Origin: Nonomuraea thailandensis
GTDB taxonomy: Bacteria; Actinomycetota; Actinomycetes; Streptosporangiales; Streptosporangiaceae
Assembly: GCF_024172165.1 (NCBI RefSeq)
Contig: NZ_JAMZEB010000002.1
Span: 10,805,001-10,869,000, forward strand
Length of the DNA stretch: 64,000 bases
Direction of reading: 5' to 3'
The notes beneath the pieces were generated by a model. The model saw only the letters and a program-made list of their open reading frames with translations. It did not search any database and was not told the DNA's origin. How positions within the stretch are numbered: position 1 is the stretch's first letter; the number at the start of each line of letters is the position of its first letter. A program made the translations under genes and the position numbers. Positions 19,269 to 27,053 of this stretch are shown here, piece after piece.

Positions 19269-20903
19269 ATGCGTGTTACTAAGGGCGCACGGATCGTCGC
19301 CGGTACCGCGCTGCTCGCCCTCGCGGTTGCCGCGTGTGGCGGCGGTGCCTCGGACAACGGTGGCACTGCCGCGGGCGGTGAAACGCCGGTCCGTATGGAG
19401 GTCGGTGAGCCCCAGAAGATGCTGTACCCGCAGGACACCACGGAGACCGAAGGTGCCGAGGTGCTCGCTGCGGTGTTCTCGCCGCTCGTGCGTTACGACG
19501 AGAACAAGCAGCCCGTTGAGGAGGCCGCCGAGTCCATCACCACGACGGACAGCAAGGTCTGGACGATCAAGCTGAAGTCGAACTACACGTGGCACGACGG
19601 CGCCCCGGTGAAGGCCGAGGACTACGCCCGCGCGTGGAACTTCGCCGCCCTCCAGGACAACGCCATGAGCTCGTCCTACTTCTTCGGGCGCGTCGACGGC
19701 TACGCCGACGTGCACCCGGGTGAGGGCAAGACTCCGACGGCCAAGGAGATGAAGGGCCTCAAGGTCGTGGACGACACGACGCTCGAGGTCACGCTCACCG
19801 CGCCGTTCTCGCAGTTCAAGACCATGCTGGGCTACACCGCGTTCTACCCGCTGCCCGCCTCGGCGATCGGCGCGGACGGCAAGCTCAGCCCGGCCTACGG
19901 TGAGAAGCCGATCGGGCAGGGTCTGTTCAAGGTCGACAAGCCCTACAAGAAGGGCACCGACCAGACCATCGAGCTGTCGGTGTACGACAAGTTCACCGGC
20001 AAGAAGCCGGCGGGCTGGACGAAGCTCCAGTTCAAGATCTACACGAGCTCCGAGACCGCGTGGAACGACCTCCAGGCCGAGAACCTCGACATCCACGACT
20101 CGCTGCCCGCCACGGCCATCTCCACGGCCAAGCAGGTGCTGGGTGACCGGTACTTCGACGAGCCCGACGCCTCCATCGGCTACATCGGCGTCCCGCTGAA
20201 GTACAACAAGGAATTCGAGAACGTCGACGTCCGCAAGGCCATCTCGATGGCCATCGACCGGAAGACCATCGCCGACACGGTCTTCTCGGGCACCCGCTCC
20301 CCGGCCGACGACTTCATCAACCCGGCCATCCCCGGCTACCGCCAGGGCGCCTGCGCGGCGTGCACGTACAACCCGGCCGAGGCCAAGAAGCTGTACGAGA
20401 GCGCCAACGGCCCCAAGACCATGGAGCTCGGCTACAACGCCGACGGTGGTCACAAGGAGTGGATCGAGGCCGTCGCCAACAACCTCCGTGCCAACCTCGG
20501 CATCGAGGTCACGCCGAAGCCGTTCGAGAAGTTCCAGGGCATCCTGGACGCCCTGGACGCCAAGGAGTACAAGGGCCTGTTCCGCATGGGCTGGTCCATC
20601 GACTACCCGGCGGCCGAGAACTACCTGACGCCGATCTTCGGCACGGGCGCCATCGGCACCGGCTCCAACTACGGCGGCTACTCCAACAAGGAGTTCGACG
20701 ACCTGGTGGCCAAGGGCGACCAGGCCACCGACGCCGCTGAGGGCCTGAAGTTCTACCAGCAGGCCAGCGACATCCTGATCAAGGAGTTGCCGTACATCCC
20801 GGTGTACTTCTACCGCAGCAACTTCGGGCACTCCACCAAGGTCAAGAACGTCAAGCTCAACCTGCTCAACCAGATCAACTGGGCGGACGTCGAGAAGGCC
20901 TGA
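19269..20903 (+). CDS. Oligopeptide/dipeptide ABC transporter substrate-binding lipoprotein
   Basis: The 544-residue extracytoplasmic solute-binding protein belongs to family 5 (OppA/DppA type). The signal peptide ends in the lipobox LAVAAC with Cys23 as the lipidation site, followed by a Gly/Ser linker. The body shows the family order VLAAVFSPLVRYDENKQP, WTIKLKSNYTWHDGAPVKAEDYARAW, IGYIGVPLKYN and NVDVRKAISMAIDRKTIA. It is lipid-anchored outside the membrane and delivers peptides to the permeases that follow. A GGGAGG ribosome site sits rather far (about 12 bases) from the ATG. Two hairpins after the stop probably let the binding protein be made in excess of the other components. Confidence 0.94.
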   Translation: MRVTKGARIVAGTALLALAVAACGGGASDNGGTAAGGETPVRMEVGEPQKMLYPQDTTETEGAEVLAAVFSPLVRYDENKQPVEEAAESITTTDSKVWTIKLKSNYTWHDGAPVKAEDYARAWNFAALQDNAMSSSYFFGRVDGYADVHPGEGKTPTAKEMKGLKVVDDTTLEVTLTAPFSQFKTMLGYTAFYPLPASAIGADGKLSPAYGEKPIGQGLFKVDKPYKKGTDQTIELSVYDKFTGKKPAGWTKLQFKIYTSSETAWNDLQAENLDIHDSLPATAISTAKQVLGDRYFDEPDASIGYIGVPLKYNKEFENVDVRKAISMAIDRKTIADTVFSGTRSPADDFINPAIPGYRQGACAACTYNPAEAKKLYESANGPKTMELGYNADGGHKEWIEAVANNLRANLGIEVTPKPFEKFQGILDALDAKEYKGLFRMGWSIDYPAAENYLTPIFGTGAIGTGSNYGGYSNKEFDDLVAKGDQATDAAEGLKFYQQASDILIKELPYIPVYFYRSNFGHSTKVKNVKLNLLNQINWADVEKA

Positions 20904-20915
20904 CGTCATTCGTCT

Positions 20916-20939
20916 GGCGGACGGTACTTGCCGTCCGCC
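20916..20939 (+). terminator. Attenuator-like hairpin after the binding-protein gene
   Basis: GGCGGACGG pairs perfectly with CCGTCCGCC around a 6-base loop, 12 bases after the stop codon and inside the operon. It has no T-run, so partial termination or mRNA 3'-end protection is likely. Confidence 0.65.
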
Positions 20940-20954
20940 CGTCGGAGGACTGAG

Positions 20955-21011
20955 CTTGGAGGCAGTCATTCGGACCGGGTAAATCACGGATTCCGAGTGA
21001 CTGCCTCCAAG
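20955..21011 (+). promoter_or_regulatory. 20-bp inverted repeat ahead of the first permease gene
   Basis: The arms 20955-20974 and 20992-21011 (outer part CTTGGAGGCAGTCA / TGACTGCCTCCAAG) pair over 20 bases with one G-U pair around a 17-base loop. It ends about 9 bases before the GGAGGG ribosome site of the permease gene. It may stabilise the upstream mRNA, attenuate read-through or be a repressor site; the sequence cannot decide. Confidence 0.65.
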
Positions 21012-21031
21012 TGTGTACCGGAGGGCTTGAA

Positions 21032-21976
21032 ATGGGCCGATATGTAATCAGGCGACTGATCCAGGCGATACCCGTCCTGATCGGCGCCACGCTACTCATC
21101 TTCTGCATCGTCTTCGCTCTGCCCGGGGATCCCGTCGCGGCACTGTTCGGAGACAAGCGCCCGGATCCGGCCGTGGCCGAGGTCCTGCGCGAGCAGTATC
21201 ACCTCAACGATCCGCTGCTGCTGCAGTACTGGTACTACATCAGCGGCGTGCTCTTCCGCGGCGACTTCGGCGTGAACTTCGCCCAGGTGCCGGTGTCCGA
21301 GATCCTGGCGGGCAAATTCCAGGTCACGCTGAACCTCGCGCTGACCGCCCTGATCATGGAGGCCATCCTCGGCGTCGGCCTCGGCCTGTGGGCGGCGCTG
21401 CGCCGCGGCAAGGCCACCGACACCATGATCCTGGCCTCGACGCTGCTGCTGATCTCGATCCCCACGCTGGTGACGGGCTTCGTGCTGCAGCTGGTCCTGG
21501 GCGTGAAGCTCAAGCAGTGGACCGGGCTGGACATATTCCCCGTCGCGGGCGTCTTCGCCGGCCTGCGCAGCTACCTGCTGCCGGGCTTCGTGCTGGCCGG
21601 CGTGTCGGTCGCGTACCTGACCAGGCTCACCAGGACCAGCCTGGTGGAGACCCTCAGGGCCGACTACATCCGCACGGCCACGGCCAAGGGGTTGTCCAGA
21701 CGGCGCGTCATCGGCAGGCACGGCCTGCGCAACGCGCTGATCCCGCTGATCACCTATCTGGGCGCCGACCTCGGTAACCTGATGGGCGGCGCGGTGATCA
21801 CGGAGACGATCTTCAATCTCCCGGGAATCGGCAATCAGCTCTTCACCTCGGTCTACTTGCGAGAACAACCGGTGGTGGTGGGCACCATCACGGTGCTGGT
21901 GCTGATCTACATCCTGGCCAACCTGGTCGTCGACCTGTTGTACGCCGTGCTCGACCCGAGGATCCGCTATGAGTAA
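21032..21976 (+). CDS. Peptide ABC transporter permease, DppB/OppB type
   Basis: The 314-residue integral membrane protein has six predicted membrane segments. Marks are the family start MGRYVIRRLIQAIPVLIGATLL, the YHLNDPLLLQYWYY segment, and the EAA loop EAA-like TLRADYIRTATAKGLSRRRV that contacts the ATPases. I start at the ATG at 21032, where GGAGGG lies 6 bases upstream; an in-frame GTG at 21011 lies within the hairpin and lacks a site. It pairs with the following permease, with an 8-base gene overlap. Confidence 0.94.
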   Translation: MGRYVIRRLIQAIPVLIGATLLIFCIVFALPGDPVAALFGDKRPDPAVAEVLREQYHLNDPLLLQYWYYISGVLFRGDFGVNFAQVPVSEILAGKFQVTLNLALTALIMEAILGVGLGLWAALRRGKATDTMILASTLLLISIPTLVTGFVLQLVLGVKLKQWTGLDIFPVAGVFAGLRSYLLPGFVLAGVSVAYLTRLTRTSLVETLRADYIRTATAKGLSRRRVIGRHGLRNALIPLITYLGADLGNLMGGAVITETIFNLPGIGNQLFTSVYLREQPVVVGTITVLVLIYILANLVVDLLYAVLDPRIRYE

Positions 21977-22946
21977 CCCAACCCCGCCGGTCGGGGGGCC
22001 GGGACTCCCGGAGACGCAGATGCTGGTCCCCGACACGGTGCCCGCCCCGGCGCCCGAGCGTGAGGGCAAGAAGCCCAAGGGCGGCAAGCCCGCCAGCCTG
22101 TGGACCGACGCCTGGTACGACCTCAGGCGCCGGCCGATGTTCATCATCTCGATGGTCATCATCCTGATCCTGCTGGTGATGTCACTCTGGCCGTCGCTGT
22201 TCAGCGCGATCGACCCGTACAACGCCAGGACCTGCGACCTGTCCACGGCGCGGCAGGGGCCGAGCCCCGGCCACCTGTTCGGGCGCGACAACCTGGGCTG
22301 TGACGTCTTCGCCAGGACGATCTACGGAGCCCGCAACTCCATCGTGATCGGCGTCTTCACCACGCTCATGACCACGATCATCGGCGGTCTGCTCGGCATC
22401 ATCGCCGGTTTCCGCGGCGGCGTGGTCGACACGCTCGCCTCGCGGGTCACGGAGATCTTCTTCGCCATCCCCTCGATCCTCGGCGCGCTGCTGATCGCGG
22501 CCACGTTCCGCGGCAGGGCCAACAGCATCCTGCTGGTCATCGTGGCTCTGACGGTGCTGGGCTGGCCGATGGTGTTCCGCATCATGCGGGCCGCCGTGAT
22601 CACGGCGAAGAGCCAGGACTTCGTGGTCGCGGCCAGGGCGCTGGGTGCGGGAGCGGGCCGGATCATGTTCCGCCACCTGCTGCCGAACTCGCTCGCCCCG
22701 GTCATCGTCGTCGCCACCATCAACCTGGGCACCTTCATCGCGGCCGAGGCCGCGCTGTCGTTCCTGGGCGTCGGCGTGCAGTCGCCGGACATCTCATGGG
22801 GCCTGATGATCGCCGACGCGCGCAACAGGTTCCTAGAGGCCCCGCTGCCCCTGGTGTTCCCCGCGGTGTTCCTGAGCGTCACCGTGCTCGCGTTCATCAT
22901 GATGGGCGACGCCGTGCGCGACGCGCTCGACCCGAAGCTCAGGTAG
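21969..22946 (+). CDS. Peptide ABC transporter permease, DppC/OppC type
   Basis: The 325-residue second permease has a cytoplasmic Pro/Lys-rich N-terminus, then WYDLRRRPMFIISMVIILIL and five further hydrophobic segments. HLFGRDNLGCDVFARTIYGARNS is the hallmark of DppC/OppC proteins, and RAVITAKSQDFVVAARALGAG is the ATPase-contact loop. It ends DAVRDALDPKLR, a near-universal OppC terminus. It forms the pore with the preceding permease. Confidence 0.94.
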   Translation: MSNPTPPVGGPGLPETQMLVPDTVPAPAPEREGKKPKGGKPASLWTDAWYDLRRRPMFIISMVIILILLVMSLWPSLFSAIDPYNARTCDLSTARQGPSPGHLFGRDNLGCDVFARTIYGARNSIVIGVFTTLMTTIIGGLLGIIAGFRGGVVDTLASRVTEIFFAIPSILGALLIAATFRGRANSILLVIVALTVLGWPMVFRIMRAAVITAKSQDFVVAARALGAGAGRIMFRHLLPNSLAPVIVVATINLGTFIAAEAALSFLGVGVQSPDISWGLMIADARNRFLEAPLPLVFPAVFLSVTVLAFIMMGDAVRDALDPKLR

Positions 22947-22957
22947 AAGGGGACCCA

Positions 22958-23995
22958 GTGAAGAAAACCTCTGCAAACCTGTTGCCCGCCGAGGGAGGGC
23001 TGGGCGACGAGCCGCTGCTCGCGGTCGACGACCTGCACGTGGAGTTCCGCACGCGAGCGGGGATCGTCCGCGCCGTCAACGGCGTGAGCTACACGGTCAG
23101 GCCCGGCGAGACGCTGGCGGTGCTGGGCGAGTCGGGGTCGGGCAAGTCCGTGACGGCGCAGGCCATCATGGGCATCCTGGACATGCCTCCCGCGATGATC
23201 CCCAAGGGGGAGATCCGCTTCAGGGGCACCGACCTGCTCAAGCTCTCGGAGGAGGCCCGCACGCAGGTGCGCGGCCAGCGGATCGCGATGATCTTCCAGG
23301 ACGCGCTGTCCGCGCTCAACCCGGTCTTCACCGTGGGCTGGCAGATCAGCGAGATGTTCCGGGTCCACCGGGGCATGTCGAAGTCCGACGCCATGAAGAA
23401 GGCCGTTGAGCTGATGGACCGGGTCCGCATCCCGGCGGCCAAGCAGCGCGTGCACGACTACCCGCACCAGTTCTCCGGTGGCATGCGCCAGCGCATCATG
23501 ATCGCCATGTCGATCGCGCTGGACCCCGAGGTGCTGATCGCGGACGAGCCGACCACGGCGCTGGACGTCACCGTCCAGGCGCAGATCATGGAACTGCTGG
23601 CCGAGCTGCAGCGCGAGAGCCAGATGGGCCTGATCCTCATCACCCACGACCTCGGGGTCGTGGCCGACGTGGCCGACAAGATCGCGGTCATGTACGCGGG
23701 GCGCATCGTCGAGAGAGCCCCCGTGCACGACATCTACCGGGCGCCCGCGCACCCGTACACGAAGGGCCTGCTGGACTCGATCCCCAGGGTCGACCAGAAG
23801 GGCCAGGACCTGTACGCGATCAAGGGTCTGCCGCCGAACCTGCTGGACCTGCCGACGGGGTGCTCGTTCCATCCCCGGTGCCCGTACCGGCAGGACAACT
23901 GCGTGACCGACGTCCCCCCGCTCTACGAGATCAGCGGCACGCGCGGCAGCGCCTGCCACTACTGGAGGGAGGTCCTCGATGGCGAACAGCAGTGA
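22958..23995 (+). CDS. Peptide ABC transporter ATP-binding protein, DppD/OppD type
   Basis: The 345-residue ATPase has Walker A GESGSGKS, signature [14 protein letters not shown], Walker [14 protein letters not shown] and the switch His in [16 protein letters not shown]. The C-terminal oligopeptide-type domain holds four cysteines ([14 protein letters not shown] plus a later Cys in SACHYW), the pattern that in relatives binds an Fe-S cluster. The chosen start is the GTG at 22958, after the GGGGA site in AGAAGGGGACCCA. It works as a heterodimer with the next gene product, which it overlaps by 17 bases. Confidence 0.93.
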   Translation: MKKTSANLLPAEGGLGDEPLLAVDDLHVEFRTRAGIVRAVNGVSYTVRPGETLAVLGESGSGKSVTAQAIMGILDMPPAMIPKGEIRFRGTDLLKLSEEARTQVRGQRIAMIFQDALSALNPVFTVGWQISEMFRVHRGMSKSDAMKKAVELMDRVRIPAAKQRVHDYPHQFSGGMRQRIMIAMSIALDPEVLIADEPTTALDVTVQAQIMELLAELQRESQMGLILITHDLGVVADVADKIAVMYAGRIVERAPVHDIYRAPAHPYTKGLLDSIPRVDQKGQDLYAIKGLPPNLLDLPTGCSFHPRCPYRQDNCVTDVPPLYEISGTRGSACHYWREVLDGEQQ

Positions 23996-24995
23996 GCGCA
24001 TCCTGGAAGTGCGTGACCTGGTCAAGCACTTCCCGCTGACCCAGGGCATCCTCTTCAAGAAGCAGATCGGCGCCATCAAGGCCGTCGACGGCGTCTCGTT
24101 CGACCTGAACAAGGGCGAGACGCTGGGCATCGTGGGCGAGTCCGGCTGCGGCAAGTCCACGCTGGCCAAGGTGCTGATGGCGCTCGAACGGCCCACCTCC
24201 GGCTCGGTGGTGGTCAACGGCCGCGACATCGCCAAGGCCAGGGGCGGCGAGCTCAAGCGCATGCGCCGCAACATCCAGATGGTGATGCAGGACCCGTACA
24301 CCTCGCTGAACCCCCGGATGACCGTCGGCGACATCATCGGCGAGCCGTACGAGATCCACACGGAGGTCGCACCCAAGGGCGACCGGCGCAAGCGGGTGCA
24401 GGAGCTGCTGGAGGTGGTCGGGCTCAACCCCGACCACATCAACCGCTACCCGCACCAGTTCTCCGGCGGCCAGCGGCAGCGCATCGGCATCGCCCGGGGG
24501 CTGGCGCTGCAGCCGGAGATCATCGTCTGCGACGAGCCGGTCTCCGCGCTCGACGTGTCGATCCAGGCCCAGGTGATCAACCTGCTGGAGCGGCTGCAGA
24601 ACGAGTTCAACCTGGCCTACATCTTCATCGCCCACGACCTGTCGGTGGTGCGCCACATCTCCGACCGGGTCGGCGTGATGTACCTCGGCAAGTTCGTGGA
24701 GCTGGGCAAGGACACGGAGATCTACGACCGTCCCGCGCACCCGTACACGCAGGCGCTGCTGTCGGCGGTGCCGGTGCCCGACCCGGACGGGCGGGAGCAG
24801 CGGGAGCGGATCATCCTCCAGGGCGACCCGCCGTCGCCGGCGAACCCGCCGAGCGGGTGCCGGTTCCGTACGCGGTGCTGGAAGGCGCAGGAGATCTGCG
24901 CCGAGGAGGAGCCGCTTCTCCAGATCCGTCCCGGCACGGGTCACGAGAGCGCCTGCCACTTCGCCGAGACGCACGACGTGGTGCACGTGAGCTGA
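23979..24995 (+). CDS. Peptide ABC transporter ATP-binding protein, DppF/OppF type
   Basis: The 338-residue partner ATPase has Walker A GESGCGKS, signature FSGGQRQRIGIARGLAL, Walker B IIVCDEPVSALDVS and switch His in FIAHDLSVVRHISDRV. IQMVMQDPYTSLNPRMTVGD is the OppF-type Q-loop. The C-terminal CRFRTRCWKAQEIC segment again carries the cysteine pattern of the oligopeptide subgroup. It closes the importer operon. The first base of a tandem-repeat array follows its TGA stop directly. Confidence 0.93.
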   Translation: MANSSERILEVRDLVKHFPLTQGILFKKQIGAIKAVDGVSFDLNKGETLGIVGESGCGKSTLAKVLMALERPTSGSVVVNGRDIAKARGGELKRMRRNIQMVMQDPYTSLNPRMTVGDIIGEPYEIHTEVAPKGDRRKRVQELLEVVGLNPDHINRYPHQFSGGQRQRIGIARGLALQPEIIVCDEPVSALDVSIQAQVINLLERLQNEFNLAYIFIAHDLSVVRHISDRVGVMYLGKFVELGKDTEIYDRPAHPYTQALLSAVPVPDPDGREQRERIILQGDPPSPANPPSGCRFRTRCWKAQEICAEEEPLLQIRPGTGHESACHFAETHDVVHVS

Positions 24996-25130
24996 GGCGC
25001 GTCCCGGGGCGCTCTGCTTAAGGCGCGTCCCGGGGGGTGCTCCGGTTTGAGGGCACGTCCCGGGGGTGCTCTGGTTTGAGGCACGTCCGGGGGGTGCTCT
25101 GGTTTGAGGCACGTCCCGGGCGATCCCGGC
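24996..25130. repeat. 28-29-bp tandem repeat starting at the stop of the importer operon
   Basis: Four to five copies of a unit with the pattern GGCACGTCCCGGGGGTGCTC followed by TGGTTTGA start at 24996, 25022, 25051, 25080 and 25108. The middle copies are over 85% identical; the first and last are diverged. The array begins at the base after the TGA at 24993-24995. Confidence 0.85.
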
Positions 25131-25153
25131 GCACGTTGAGCTGACGTTTTCGG

Positions 25154-25180
25154 GCGGCCCCCTCGGGGGCCGCTCTTTTT
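25154..25180 (+). terminator. Rho-independent terminator of the peptide importer operon
   Basis: GCGGCCCCC and GGGGGCCGC form a perfect 9-bp stem with a tight TC loop, followed by TCTTTTT. This is the best-formed intrinsic terminator in the window after the rRNA one. Confidence 0.9.
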
Positions 25181-25308
25181 CGTCACGGCAGTGCCGCGGG
25201 CACCCCACACGCCGCATGTGCCTGGGGGCCCTCCAGGGAGACGCGGGCTGAACCCGTCAGTGGCGGGCCGCCGTCACGACGCATGGCGGGCCGTCTCTGT
25301 GGTGCCTC

Positions 25309-26493
25309 CTAGACCGTGGCGATGATCGCCGAACCGTGGCCGAACAGGCCCTGGTTGGCGGCCAGGCCGACGCGGGCGTTGGCCGTCTGGCGGGCGCCCG
25401 CGCGGCCTCTCAGCTGGGTCGCCAGCTCGCAGAGCTGGGCGATGGCCTGGGCCGGGATGGCCTCGCCGAACGACGCCAGGCCGCCCGACGGGTTCACCGG
25501 GACGCTGCCGTTCAGGGACGTCCGGCCGTCCCTGAGCAGCTTCTCCGCCTCCCCGGGCGGGCAGAGGCCGATGTCCTCCATCCAGTCCAGCTCCAGTGCC
25601 GTGGACAGGTCGTACACCTCCGCCAAGGAGAGGTCTTCCGGGCCCAGCCCGGCCTCCTCGTACGCCGCGTGCGTGATCGCGGCTCTGAAGGGCCTCTCAG
25701 GGGCGGGCACGGCCGCGCAGGAGTCCGTGGCGAAGTCCGGCAGCTCCAGCACCGTGTTCGGGAAGACGGGCGTCACCGTGGAGACGGCGGCCAGGCGGAC
25801 GAAGCCCGTGCCGCGGCGGCGGGCGTACTCCTGCGAGGCGAGCACCACCGCGGCGCCCCCGTCCGAGGTGGCGCAGATGTCCATGAGGCGCAGCGGGTCG
25901 GCCACCATGGGCGAGGCCAGCACCTCCTCGGCCGTGACCTGCTTGCGGTAGCGGGCCATCGGGTTGAGCGAGCCGGCCAGCGCGTTCTTCACCTTGACGG
26001 CGGCGAAGTCGGCCGGCGTCGAGCCGTGCAGGGCCATGCGGCGGCGGGCGTACAGGGCGAAGTAGGCGGGGTTCGTGGCGCCGAGGAGGCGGAAGCGCAG
26101 CCAGTCGGGGTCGTCGGGGCGGTCGCCGCCCACCGGTTTGAAGAAGCCCTTGGGGGTGGCGTCGGCGCCGATCACGAGCGCGACGTCGCACAGCCCGGCG
26201 AGGATCCGGGCCCGGGCGATGTCCAGCGCCTGCGCGCCCGACGCGCACGCCGCGTAGCAGGAGGCGACCCTGGCGCCCGACCAGCCCAGCTCCCTGGCGT
26301 AGGAGGCGCCGGAGACGAAGCCCGGGTAGCCGTTCCTGATCGTGTCGGCGCCGACCACGTACTGCACGTCGGTCCACTCCAGACCGGCGTCCCGCAAGGC
26401 CTCGCGGGCGGCCGCGACGCCGTACTCCAGGAAGGGGCGGCCCCACTTGCCCCACGGGTGCATGCCCGTTCCCAGCACCGCCACCGCGCTCAT
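25309..26493 (-). CDS. Thiolase-fold lipid-transfer protein / Ltp-type enzyme
   Basis: The 394-residue thiolase-superfamily protein starts MSAVAVLGTGMHPWGKWGRP. It keeps the N-terminal active-site cysteine region (Cys83 in CYAACASGAQAL). The C-terminal thiolase motifs are altered: NPSGGLASFGEAIP replaces the GHP histidine motif, and GLFGHGSAIIATV lacks the usual cysteine. That pattern is seen in lipid-transfer/Ltp2-type aldolases that work with a DUF35 partner, so a thiolysis role is doubtful; retro-aldol cleavage of an acyl-CoA side chain is an inference. The ATG at 26493 overlaps the stop of the OB-fold partner gene (ATGA). Confidence 0.88.
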   Translation of the reverse strand: MSAVAVLGTGMHPWGKWGRPFLEYGVAAAREALRDAGLEWTDVQYVVGADTIRNGYPGFVSGASYARELGWSGARVASCYAACASGAQALDIARARILAGLCDVALVIGADATPKGFFKPVGGDRPDDPDWLRFRLLGATNPAYFALYARRRMALHGSTPADFAAVKVKNALAGSLNPMARYRKQVTAEEVLASPMVADPLRLMDICATSDGGAAVVLASQEYARRRGTGFVRLAAVSTVTPVFPNTVLELPDFATDSCAAVPAPERPFRAAITHAAYEEAGLGPEDLSLAEVYDLSTALELDWMEDIGLCPPGEAEKLLRDGRTSLNGSVPVNPSGGLASFGEAIPAQAIAQLCELATQLRGRAGARQTANARVGLAANQGLFGHGSAIIATV

Positions 26494-26897
26494 GAGGCCC
26501 GCTCCCACATCCACACCAGCGGCCCGTCGGCCAGCGGTCCCGAGGTCAGCTCCAGCTCCATGCCCACCTGCAGCTCGTTCACCGTCAGGCCCTTGACCTG
26601 GCCGAGCACCACGATGCCGACCTCGTCGAGCTCGACCGCCGCCAGCGTGACCGGCACGTACGGCTCGGCCGCCACGAACGGGGGAGGTGGCGGGTAGCAG
26701 GCGTTGGTGTACGACCAGACGCGGCCGCGCCTGGGCAGCGGCAGCACCTGCATGTCGGTGGCCGCGCAGCGCGGGTTGGGGCAGGATCCGCGCCGGGGCG
26801 GGAAGCAGACCGTGCCGCAGGCGGCGCATCTGGTGCCGAGGAGGTGGACGCCGTCCTCGGGGGAGAGGGCGAACCAGCCGTCGATGGCGTACGTCAT
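26490..26897 (-). CDS. Zn-ribbon OB-fold (DUF35) partner protein
   Basis: The 135-residue protein is the usual partner of thiolase-fold Ltp proteins. Residues 20-45 form the zinc ribbon (Cys24, Cys27, Cys39, Cys44), and the OB fold follows (GRVWSYTNACYPPPPPFV, PVTLAAVELDEVGIVVLGQV, LQVGMELELTSG). In characterised relatives it binds acyl-CoA and completes the active site of the thiolase-fold subunit. It is the first gene of the pair, transcribed leftward, and overlaps the next gene by 4 bases. No steroid or fatty-acid degradation genes are adjacent. Confidence 0.9.
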   Translation of the reverse strand: MTYAIDGWFALSPEDGVHLLGTRCAACGTVCFPPRRGSCPNPRCAATDMQVLPLPRRGRVWSYTNACYPPPPPFVAAEPYVPVTLAAVELDEVGIVVLGQVKGLTVNELQVGMELELTSGPLADGPLVWMWERAS

Positions 26898-26955
26898 AGC
26901 CGGAGTATCACACAAGCGCTTGCTAGGTTGAATCCCTCGTGCGCCGTTCGGCGCG

Positions 26956-27053
26956 GTTCCCGGCCGGGCGACCGCCGTGCCGCTTCGTGGAGTTCCCGGC
27001 CGGGCGACCGCCGTGTCGTTCAGCGCGGGTCCCGCCGGCGACCGCCGTGCCGC
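26956..27053. repeat. 36-bp tandem repeat overlapping the 3' end of the protease gene
   Basis: Units at 26956-26991 and 26992-27027 share GTTCCCGGCCGGGCGACCGC and CGTG; a third, diverged unit runs from 27028. The stop codon of the leftward protease gene (27020-27022) lies inside the second unit, so the last residues of the protein are encoded by the repeat. Confidence 0.78.

Noticed and set aside
19041-20987. 648-codon leftward frame
   Set aside because: Antisense of the peptide-binding lipoprotein gene; Val/Leu/Gly/Asp-rich composition typical of such shadows.
24996-25130. Tandem array considered as CRISPR
   Set aside because: Units are contiguous 28-29-bp repeats without variable spacers, and no cas genes are near.
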